From: an uncultured Collinsella sp.
Lineage (GTDB): Bacteria > Actinomycetota > Coriobacteriia > Coriobacteriales > Coriobacteriaceae
Assembly (NCBI GenBank): GCA_934646965.1
Contig: CAKUEZ010000050.1
Span: 1-14,677 of the forward strand
Length of the DNA: 14,677 nucleotides
Reading direction: 5' to 3'
Below are positions 6,530 through 12,638 of the stretch, one piece after another. The stretch's first letter is position 1; every line of letters begins with the position of its first letter. A model generated the notes under the pieces. The model ran no database searches, was not told the origin of the DNA, and was given only the letters and a program-made list of their open reading frames with translations. A program made the position numbers and the translations under genes.

Positions 6530-7531
6530 ATGCCGGACAACGGATCGATTCAAAAGAGGGACCCGCGCGAGATGGCTCACGGCCGCCCCGTTCAAATTAC
6601 CGAGCACACAACGGTCGCTGAGCTGCAGCCCAGCTTGTCCGATGTCGTGTGCGCAAACAAAAAGTTGCAGATCGGGTTCATCGTTGCGCTCGTGGTACTG
6701 GCGCTTCTGTCGGGTTTTGTCGCGCGCCCGCATTTTGCCGACACCAAGACCTGGGACTCAACTATCGAGGTCATCGACCAAAAGAAGGGCAACGTGTTGG
6801 CGCTCACGACCTCGTGCGTGGCGCTGTCTGCGGGCATCACCGCGCTGCCGGGCGACACGGGAACGCCGGTGGCTGAGCAGCTCGCACAGCTTTCGGGAAA
6901 CCTGGGCATTGTGCTCGCCGTGCTCTACCTCGAGAAATATTTGCTCACTATCTTATGGTCGGTGGGCTTGGGCATCCTAATCCCGTTCTCGCTCGTACTC
7001 TTCGCGGTGTCGCTTGGCATTCACGGACGCTGGAGCACCAGCGCTGTCCTGCGCCGTGTGGCAACGCGCGTACTGGTGGTTGCCATGATCGGCATGGCGT
7101 TGGTGCCCGCGAGCGTGTGGGTATCGCAAAAGGTCGACGAGACGTACCAGGTGAGTATCGAGCAGGCCGAGCAAAAGGCGACAAGCGCGGCTGAGGCGAG
7201 CTCGTCAAAGAGCGAAAAGAAATCTGAAGCCAAAACAGACAAGAACGTGCTTGAGCAACTGACCGAAGGCGCCTCGAGTCTGCTGACTTCGGTGACCGAT
7301 AGCGCCAAGTCGATGACCGACGAGGTTGTACAGCAGGTGACCGATCTAATCGAAGGCGTCATCGTGATGATTGTGACCTCGTGCGTGATTCCGCTGCTGG
7401 TGCTCGTGGCATTCCTGTGGCTGGGGCACGTACTGCTGGGGATCGATATCTCCGGTCCTACGAACTACCTGACGGGCCGTTTTCTAAGTGCTCCGTCCAA
7501 ACATGCCAAGAAGAGTGGACAGTCCGAGTAG
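6530..7531 (+). CDS. Integral membrane protein of unknown function
   Basis: 333 residues, no family recognised with confidence. Likely membrane segments are at about 47-65, 145-164 (perhaps preceded by a weaker one near 126-140), 181-199 and 276-303. Between the last two lies a 75-residue hydrophilic stretch rich in Ser, Glu, Lys and Ala (200-275) that could form a helical or coiled extension. The segment at about 89-140 (LALTTSCVALSAGITALPGD and GTPVAEQLAQLSG, then LEKYLLT) looks conserved-domain-like. I recall similar text in unnamed membrane proteins of Clostridia and Bacteroidetes, sometimes mislabelled as oxygenases. The start is fixed by GAGGAGGT seven bases before the ATG. It has its own candidate promoter and terminator, so it is an independent unit inside the lac locus. 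Nothing links it to lactose uptake except position. Confidence 0.85.
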   Translation: MPDNGSIQKRDPREMAHGRPVQITEHTTVAELQPSLSDVVCANKKLQIGFIVALVVLALLSGFVARPHFADTKTWDSTIEVIDQKKGNVLALTTSCVALSAGITALPGDTGTPVAEQLAQLSGNLGIVLAVLYLEKYLLTILWSVGLGILIPFSLVLFAVSLGIHGRWSTSAVLRRVATRVLVVAMIGMALVPASVWVSQKVDETYQVSIEQAEQKATSAAEASSSKSEKKSEAKTDKNVLEQLTEGASSLLTSVTDSAKSMTDEVVQQVTDLIEGVIVMIVTSCVIPLLVLVAFLWLGHVLLGIDISGPTNYLTGRFLSAPSKHAKKSGQSE

Positions 7532-7566
7532 GCGACAAAGCGGGCCTTGAAAGATCGACCCGTAAG

Positions 7567-7602
7567 AAGGGCGGCCGAGATGCGTTTTCGGTCGCCCTTT
7601 TT
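7567..7602 (+). terminator. Intrinsic terminator after the membrane protein gene
   Basis: AAGGGCGGCCGA (7567-7578) pairs with TCGGTCGCCCTT (7588-7599), 12 base pairs with one G-U, around a 9-base loop, followed by a run of T. It lies 36 bases after the stop codon and separates this unit from the lacA promoter region. Confidence 0.88.
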
Positions 7603-7652
7603 GTTGAGTGCGTGACCGCTCACGCCTCCGTCAGGCCCAAACGGTCAACAAA

Positions 7653-7743
7653 CACCCGTGAACGGTAATTGTTCAAAAAAGAACAAAGACAAACAAATAG
7701 TTGTTGCAGTTGCTGTTCGAATGTGTTCAAATAAACATGAACA
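7653..7743 (+). promoter_or_regulatory. Repeated TGTTC motifs upstream of lacA (DeoR-like sites)
   Basis: TGTTCG at 7714-7719 and TGTTCA at 7724-7729 are 10 bases apart, the same pair and spacing as before lacF. TGAACA at 7738-7743 makes an inverted partner. Upstream, CACCCGTGAACGGT (7653-7666) and CAAAAAAGAACAA (7674-7686) are exact reverse complements of sequences before lacF. GTTCAAAAAAGAAC at 7671-7684 is itself an interrupted palindrome. On the minus strand GAACA and CAAACA ends are again 10 bases apart. ATGCCCGGAC (7764-7773) recurs in both leaders. The remaining 306-bp gap holds the terminator at its start and nothing else recognised. Confidence 0.55.
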
Positions 7744-7837
7744 GTGAAGAACCGCACATTCAGATGCCCGGACCTGAACGCGATTCAACACTTCCAAACA
7801 GAAACTACGCACCTGCGTATCTCTCAAGGAGGATGTC

Positions 7838-8266
7838 ATGAGGGTTGTAATCGCTTCCGATGCCGACGGTATGTCGATGAAGGAGTCCATCAAGGAGATG
7901 CTCATCGCCGACGGTCACGAGGTCGTCGACTATTCCGAGACCCCTGCCGCGGACTTTGTCGATTCCGCCACCGCCGTCGCCAAGGACCTGCTGGAGCACA
8001 AGGATTCCCAGGGCTTTGCCTTCGATAAGTACGGCGTCGGTTCCTATATGGCCGCCGTCAAGATGAAGGGCATGGTTGTCGCCAACATTTCCGACGAGCG
8101 CTCCGCCTACATGACCCGCGAGCACAACGGTTCGCGCATGGTCACCATGGGCCCGGGCGTCGTGGGCACCGAGGTCGCCAAGAAGATCGCTCGCGAGTTC
8201 CTGCGCGCTCAGTACGCCGGCGGTCGTCATCAGATCCGTGTCGACATGCTCAACAAGATGGCCTAA
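7838..8266 (+). CDS. lacA: Galactose-6-phosphate isomerase subunit LacA
   Basis: With LacB, converts galactose-6-phosphate to tagatose-6-phosphate in the cytoplasm. The 142-residue length equals that of known LacA, and the match is strong at the end (YAGGRHQIRVDMLNKM) and in SDERSAYMTREHN. It belongs to the RpiB/LacA/LacB fold; the catalytic cysteine region of LacB is replaced here by FDKYGVGS, as usual for the A subunit, so activity needs LacB. AAGGAGG lies about 6 bases before the ATG. It is the first gene of a plus-strand group lacA-lacB-epimerase-lacC, behind a motif-rich promoter region. Confidence 0.97.
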   Translation: MRVVIASDADGMSMKESIKEMLIADGHEVVDYSETPAADFVDSATAVAKDLLEHKDSQGFAFDKYGVGSYMAAVKMKGMVVANISDERSAYMTREHNGSRMVTMGPGVVGTEVAKKIAREFLRAQYAGGRHQIRVDMLNKMA

Positions 8267-8329
8267 CGAGAGCCACCGAGAACTCGAACTTCTACCTCAA
8301 CTTGTGAATTCAGACGAAAGGACGTTCTG

Positions 8330-8854
8330 ATGAAGAAGACCATCGCAATCGGTTGCGACCATATCGTTACGGACGAGAAGATCTATCTGGCCGACCGCCT
8401 GGAGCAGGCCGGCTACCAGGTGCTCGATTGCGGCACCTACAGCCACAGCCGCACGCACTATCCCATCTACGGCAAGGCCGTGGGCGAGGCCGTTGCCAGC
8501 GGCAAGGCCGACTTTGGCGTGGCCCTGTGCGGCACCGGCATCGGCATCACCAATGCTGTCAACAAGGTCCCCGGCGCCCGTTGCGCCCTGGTCCGCGACA
8601 TGACCTCGGCCCTGTATGCCCGTCGCGAGCTCAACGCCAACATCGTGGGCTTTGGCGGCAAGATCACCGGCGAGTTCCTGATGGCCGACATCATGCTCGC
8701 CTTCCTGGAGGAGCCCTACGAGCAGACTCCCGAGCACGACGCCCTGATCGCCAAGATCGATGCCTGCAACAAGGCCGATGCCGAGGCCCAGGCCGACCCG
8801 CACTTCTTTGACGAGTTCCTCGAGAAGTGGGACCGTGGCGAATACCATGATTAG
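8330..8854 (+). CDS. lacB: Galactose-6-phosphate isomerase subunit LacB
   Basis: Catalytic partner of LacA in making tagatose-6-phosphate. The 174 residues include the GCDHIVTD start, the active-site motif LCGTGIGI (C67), [31 protein letters not shown] and the highly conserved C-terminus [20 protein letters not shown], all as in staphylococcal LacB. GAAAGGACG precedes the ATG. The gene begins 63 bases after lacA, consistent with one transcript. Confidence 0.97.
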   Translation: MKKTIAIGCDHIVTDEKIYLADRLEQAGYQVLDCGTYSHSRTHYPIYGKAVGEAVASGKADFGVALCGTGIGITNAVNKVPGARCALVRDMTSALYARRELNANIVGFGGKITGEFLMADIMLAFLEEPYEQTPEHDALIAKIDACNKADAEAQADPHFFDEFLEKWDRGEYHD

Positions 8855-8886
8855 CGGGTATCCGGCGTAATTAACTAGTCCGTTGA

Positions 8887-8922
8887 CGGCTCGCGTTTCT
8901 GTGAGGGGCGCGGGCCGGTTTT
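8887..8922 (+). terminator. Possible terminator or attenuator after lacB
   Basis: CGGCTCGCG (8887-8895) pairs with CGCGGGCCG (8909-8917), 9 base pairs with one mismatched or G-U-type pair, around a 13-base loop, followed by GTTTTC. The T-run is short. If active it would lower expression of the epimerase and lacC relative to lacA-lacB. Confidence 0.5.
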
Positions 8923-8971
8923 CTATCAGCCCATTGACTCGGCGGGCTGGCGTAAGAAAGGGAAGGCTCCT

Positions 8972-9853
8972 ATGGAGTTTGTTCTTGATAACGGTTCTAT
9001 TCGCGTGGCTCTAAGCACAGCAGGCGGATCGTTTACCTCTATTGCGGCTAACGGTCGTGAGTATTTGTGGCAGGGCGACCCGGCGGTGTGGTCGGGTCAG
9101 GCCCCGATCTGCTTTCCCATCTGCGGCGGTCTGCGCGATGGCCGCGCTATGACGCGCGCCGGCCACGAGATCAACCTCGCGCGTCATGGTTTCGCCCGCA
9201 AGCAGGAGTGGGAGCTCGAGGAGCAGGGCGACAGCATGGTTGCGCTGAGCCTGAGCTCTGCCGACCACGCCGAGCTGCTCGAGCAGTATCCGTATCCGTT
9301 TAAGATCGTTGCACGCTACACGATCGATGCGGCAAAGGTGGTCGTGTCGTACGAGGTGACCAACGAGGGAACCGAGGACATGCCGTTCTTTGTGGGCGGC
9401 CATCCCGGCTTTAAGTGCCCGCTCGACGAGGGTGAGTTCTACGACGATTACGAGCTTCGATTTGAGCAGCGTGAGGCGGCAGAGCTCTGCACCGCCGTTC
9501 CCTCGACGGGCCTGATCGATGTCGAGCATCGCAGTAAGAACCCGATGGTTGGCCACGACCTGCCGCTTACCCACGAGCTCTTCGACTTTGCCGAGACCAT
9601 CTTTGATGTGCTCGAGAGTCGTGTGGTCACGCTGACCAAGAAGACCGAGGACAAGGGCGTGCGCCTGACATTCCCCGGTATGCCGTACCTGATTGTGTGG
9701 AGCAAGCCTGAGGGCGATTTTGTCGCGGTTGAGCCGTGGGGCGGTCTGTCCACCTGCTCCGACGAGGACGATGTCCTGGAGCACAAACGTGGCTGCCTGG
9801 TGGCCAAGCCGGGGAAGACCGTCACCCGTGGCTTTGAGATCGAGATTCTTTAA
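8972..9853 (+). CDS. Aldose 1-epimerase family protein (LacX-like)
   Basis: 293 residues of the galactose mutarotase fold, expected to interconvert alpha and beta anomers of a hexose or hexose phosphate. The expected active-site residues are visible: H72 in ARHGFAR, H144 in GGHPGFKCP and E254 in VEPWGG. The early text ANGREYLWQGDPAVWSGQAPICFPICG resembles lactococcal LacX, a gene at the end of lac operons of this pathway. GGGAAGG lies close upstream of the ATG at 8972. The gene sits between lacB and lacC, 117 bases after lacB and 56 before lacC, and has the same base usage as its neighbours. Whether it acts on galactose, galactose-6-phosphate or another sugar cannot be read from sequence. Confidence 0.92.
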   Translation: MEFVLDNGSIRVALSTAGGSFTSIAANGREYLWQGDPAVWSGQAPICFPICGGLRDGRAMTRAGHEINLARHGFARKQEWELEEQGDSMVALSLSSADHAELLEQYPYPFKIVARYTIDAAKVVVSYEVTNEGTEDMPFFVGGHPGFKCPLDEGEFYDDYELRFEQREAAELCTAVPSTGLIDVEHRSKNPMVGHDLPLTHELFDFAETIFDVLESRVVTLTKKTEDKGVRLTFPGMPYLIVWSKPEGDFVAVEPWGGLSTCSDEDDVLEHKRGCLVAKPGKTVTRGFEIEIL

Positions 9854-9909
9854 CGAGCTATCGTATGTTTGGGGTCGCACACATCGTGCCCCGGAAACAG
9901 GAGTTCAAC

Positions 9910-10845
9910 ATGATTTTGACCGTTACCATGAACCCGTCGATTGATACGCGCTATCAGCTCGACAAACTGATCATCGACGATGTGAACCGTGTGACGCCCG
10001 AAAAGACCGCTGGTGGCAAGGGCCTCAACGTGAGCCGTGTGCTGCTGCAGCTGGGCGATGACGTGCTCGCAACCGGTCTGCTCGGCGGCCACATGGGTGC
10101 CTATATGGCCGAGCTTATGGATGCCGACGGCGTTAAGAACGACTTTGTGCCCATCGCCGGTGAGACGCGCATTTGCCTGAATATTCTGCACGAGGGTAAT
10201 CAGACCGAGCTGCTGGAGAGCGGCCCGCAGATCGCCCCGGCCGAGCTCGAGACCTTTACTGCCAAGTTCGCCGAGCTTGCAGCGAAGGCGGACGTTGTGA
10301 CGCTTTCGGGCTCGCTGCCGCGTGGCGTCGATGCCGGTTACTATGCCGAGCTCGTCAAGATTGCCGAGGAGGCGGGCGCCAAGGTGCTGCTCGACACCTC
10401 GGGTGCATCGCTGGAGGCCGCGCTGGAGTCCGACGCTAAGCCTGAGCTCGTAAAGCCCAACCTGACCGAGATCAACGGCCTGCTGGGCACGTCCTTTACC
10501 ACCGACGACGTCGACGCGCTGCGCGAGGCGCTTGCCGCCGATGGCCGCTTTGCCGGTATCCCCTGGGTTGTCGTCTCGATGGGTGCCGCCGGCTCGGTAG
10601 GCTTCCATGAGGGCCGTGCGTTCCGCGCCAAGACGCCCGCGATTGCCGCAGTCAACGCGACGGGTTCCGGCGACTCGACGATCGCCGGCTTTGCGCACGC
10701 CATCGCCGCGGGCGCCGACGATGTCACGGTGCTCAAGACCGCCAATACCTGTGGCAAGCTTAACGCTATGGATCCCAAGACCGGCCACCTGGTCATGGAC
10801 CGCTGGGACGAGATCTATAACAGCGTTGAGGTTACAGAGTTGTAG
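9910..10845 (+). CDS. lacC: Tagatose-6-phosphate kinase
   Basis: Uses ATP to turn tagatose-6-phosphate into tagatose-1,6-bisphosphate. The 311-residue protein is of the PfkB/ribokinase superfamily, with KTAGGKGLNVSRVL near residue 32, GETRICLNILHEGNQTE, SGSLPRGVD, KPNLTEINGLLG and the catalytic ATGSGDST motif (D255). The nearest relative, 1-phosphofructokinase, shares these motifs, but the start MILTVTMNPSID, the GETR..L.ILHEG block and the lacAB context favour LacC. The ATG at 9910 has CAGGAG 7 bases upstream. An earlier in-frame ATG at 9865 would add 15 residues unlike the family and is rejected. The aldolase partner lacD is absent downstream, where a hairpin repeat follows. Confidence 0.93.
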   Translation: MILTVTMNPSIDTRYQLDKLIIDDVNRVTPEKTAGGKGLNVSRVLLQLGDDVLATGLLGGHMGAYMAELMDADGVKNDFVPIAGETRICLNILHEGNQTELLESGPQIAPAELETFTAKFAELAAKADVVTLSGSLPRGVDAGYYAELVKIAEEAGAKVLLDTSGASLEAALESDAKPELVKPNLTEINGLLGTSFTTDDVDALREALAADGRFAGIPWVVVSMGAAGSVGFHEGRAFRAKTPAIAAVNATGSGDSTIAGFAHAIAAGADDVTVLKTANTCGKLNAMDPKTGHLVMDRWDEIYNSVEVTEL

Positions 10846-10867
10846 CGGTTGCGGCTCCTAATAGAAT

Positions 10868-10931
10868 GAGCGTGGAAAATCTCCCACTTTTGGTGCTCAT
10901 ACGAGCCCAAAGTGGGAGATTTTCCACGCTC
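10868..10931. repeat. Perfect 23-bp-arm hairpin after lacC
   Basis: The arms 10868-10890 and 10909-10931 are exact reverse complements (left arm begins GAGCGTGGAAAATCTCCCAC). The 18-base loop can fold further (GG/CC and GCTC-ATAC-GAGC), giving an almost continuous 64-base hairpin. It starts 22 bases after the lacC stop. No T-run follows on either strand, so it is not a standard terminator, although it may still block readthrough between the converging lacC and ATPase genes. Confidence 0.85.
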
Positions 10932-10946
10932 GTTTGATACGGCAGA

Positions 10947-10988
10947 TGGGGACGTTCCTTTTCTGCCGGCAGTTTGGGACACTCCTTG
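10947..10988 (+). repeat. 42-bp direct repeat, left copy
   Basis: Identical over 42 bases to 12456-12497, beginning TGGGGACGTTCCTTTTCTGC. It contains the palindrome CTGCCGGCAG at its centre and ends in ACTCCTTG. The two copies bracket the ATPase gene. Confidence 0.9.
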
Positions 10989-11008
10989 CGGGGCACCCCC
11001 CACAGCGC

Positions 11009-12310
11009 CTATGCCAGTTTGTCGATTTGCCCAATCTCCCAGAGCGGAATGTTGACGAGCGTGCCCTCGTCTCTATATGCCGCTAACGATGTCCTCACGC
11101 AGCGCTCGAGCTTGAACTTCTCGCAGGCAATCCTCAGGCTCTTTGCTTTGAGATTCTCTGCCGCCTTGACCTCGAGCGGAAGCACGGTCCCCGCATGGTC
11201 GATGGCAAAGTCAGTCTCTGCATTGCCGGAGGAGGATGACCAATACGCGGGAGTTTTGCCTTGGAGCAAAAGCTCCTGTGCGACGTATTGCTCGGTCAGC
11301 GAGCCTTTGAACTCCGTAAAAACAGCGGGTCCGTTCAGAACAATTGCCGGCGAGAGACCGGAGAGCGCTCCGAGGATGCCGGTGTCGATGCAGAACAGCT
11401 TGAAGCCCGAGAGATCCTCGTAGCTTGTAAGCGGTGCTCTTAGGGCGGAAACACGCGGCACCTTATGAACGATTCCGTAGTCCATGAGCCACTGGAGGCT
11501 TTCCTCAAAATCGCGTGCGCGCGCCCCGGGACGAAGCGCGCCGTAGACGAACTTCTTGTTTTCCTTTGCGAGCTGGCCGGGAAGGGATTTCCAAACCAGC
11601 CTCATGCGCTCGACGATGCGGGCTGGTGCATGCTTGCCAAAATCGGATTCGTAAGCTTCGATGATTTGCTGCTGAAGCCTGCGGGCCTCGATGAAATCGT
11701 GGGAGGCGGCGAAAGCGGAGACAACTTCTGGCATGCCACCGACAACGAGGTATTCCTTGAGCAGGCGCTCGAGCTTTTCGGAAACGTTTGCCAGCAGGTC
11801 CATGTTTGCGGCAAGGATGGCATCTGCGAGCGGACCGCCATCGACGGCACGAACGAACTCGACAAACCCCATGGGGCGCATGGTGAGCTGGTCGATCTTG
11901 CCGACGGGGAACGACTCGTTTTCTCGTCGGAGCGCAAGGCCCATATAGGAGCCGGCTGCCACGATATGGTATTCCGGCGCCAGCTCGTTGAAGTATTTGA
12001 GCGAGGTGATGCCACGCGGTGCCTCTTGGATTTCGTCGAAGATGATGAGTGTGTCTGTCGGCGTTATGGTCTGGCCGCGCAGGAGCTCTATCTGGGAGAT
12101 GATGCGCTTGGGGTCAAGGTTTCCATCGAACAGCGAACGCGCGCCCGGTTCGAGCATAAAGTCAAAACGGATGACGTTTTGATACTGCTGGCCTGCGAAT
12201 TCGTTGAGAAGCCAGGTTTTCCCCGTCTGGCGGGCCCCCTTAAGCAGGAGGGGCTTGCGGTTTGCTCTAGATTTCCAAGCGATGAGTTCGTCCATTAGCT
12301 GTCGCTGCAT
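11009..12310 (-). CDS. AAA-type ATPase with C-terminal DUF4143 domain
   Basis: 433 residues. The N-terminal P-loop ATPase has Walker A GARQTGKT (25-32) and Walker B LIIFDEIQ (88-95), with sensor-like AAGSYMGLAL after it. The C-terminal part (about 200-400) is of the DUF4143 type; the segment ETDFAIDHAGTVLPLEVKA resembles the E-D-EVK arrangement of PD-(D/E)XK nucleases. Such proteins are common in variable copy number in bacterial and archaeal genomes and their function is not established. AGGAGG lies 5 bases before the ATG at 12310, and a TATACT box at 12339-12334 could serve as -10. By eye it is less GC-rich than the sugar genes, and it sits between identical 42-bp repeats, so it looks like an accessory insertion. 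It is full length, with no frameshift seen. Confidence 0.92.
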   Translation of the reverse strand: MQRQLMDELIAWKSRANRKPLLLKGARQTGKTWLLNEFAGQQYQNVIRFDFMLEPGARSLFDGNLDPKRIISQIELLRGQTITPTDTLIIFDEIQEAPRGITSLKYFNELAPEYHIVAAGSYMGLALRRENESFPVGKIDQLTMRPMGFVEFVRAVDGGPLADAILAANMDLLANVSEKLERLLKEYLVVGGMPEVVSAFAASHDFIEARRLQQQIIEAYESDFGKHAPARIVERMRLVWKSLPGQLAKENKKFVYGALRPGARARDFEESLQWLMDYGIVHKVPRVSALRAPLTSYEDLSGFKLFCIDTGILGALSGLSPAIVLNGPAVFTEFKGSLTEQYVAQELLLQGKTPAYWSSSSGNAETDFAIDHAGTVLPLEVKAAENLKAKSLRIACEKFKLERCVRTSLAAYRDEGTLVNIPLWEIGQIDKLA

Positions 12311-12351
12311 ACTGCCTCCTAACGATCATGGTTAGTATAAGACTGTTTTGG

Positions 12352-12441
12352 TTTTTCCATCGAAAAATGTGGGAGTGAACCACGTTTTTCCATCGAATAA
12401 TGTGGGAGAAAACCACGTTTTTCCATCGAATAATGTGTGGG
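12352..12441. repeat. Three 33-bp tandem repeats upstream of the ATPase gene
   Basis: Copies begin at 12352, 12385 and 12418 with TTTTTCCATCGAAWAATGTG. The first two match at 30 of 33 bases; the third is complete for 20 bases and then diverges. Copies 1 and 2 contain GTGGGAG and CCAC, which can form a small hairpin. They lie 40-130 bases upstream of the ATPase start, just beyond its candidate -10 box, so they could be binding sites controlling it. The 33-base period keeps a reading frame open on the minus strand, but I do not consider that frame a gene. Confidence 0.85.
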
Positions 12442-12455
12442 TTTAGGTCGGCACC

Positions 12456-12497
12456 TGGGGACGTTCCTTTTCTGCCGGCAGTTTGGGACACTCCTTG
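12456..12497 (+). repeat. 42-bp direct repeat, right copy
   Basis: Exact copy of 10947-10988 in the same orientation, 1509 bases away. Together the two frame the ATPase gene and its tandem repeats. Confidence 0.9.
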
Positions 12498-12524
12498 TTT
12501 TGGTGCAAATTAGCTACCCTTGCA

Positions 12525-12568
12525 TCAGAAAACGGCGCCCGTCGGCGATGTTGCCGGCGGGCGCCGTT
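12525..12568 (-). terminator. Terminator of galT (minus strand)
   Basis: The arms 12531-12546 and 12553-12568 form a 16-base-pair stem (AACGGCGCCCG against CGGGCGCCGTT, with one G-U further in) and a 6-base loop. Read on the minus strand it ends in GCCGTTTTCTG. It lies about 70 bases after the galT stop. A weaker hairpin, CCGTCCC/GGGACGG (12600-12625), lies between. Confidence 0.65.
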
Positions 12569-12638
12569 GTCGTGTGGGGCGGAAATGATCCGTTTTCCTC
12601 CGTCCCCATGGAATCATTGGGACGGTTTGAGCTGCGTG

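Noticed and set aside
9865..9909. Upstream in-frame ATG extending lacC by 15 residues
   Set aside because: The added residues do not resemble LacC N-termini, and the CAGGAG site supports the ATG at 9910.
12352..12441. Possible short CRISPR array
   Set aside because: The repeats are contiguous with no spacers between them and no cas genes nearby.
12267..12491. Small minus-strand frame encoding an 11-residue repeat (HIIRWKNVV type)
   Set aside because: The peptide repeat only reflects the 33-bp DNA repeats having a length divisible by three. The frame overlaps the ATPase start and has no ribosome site.
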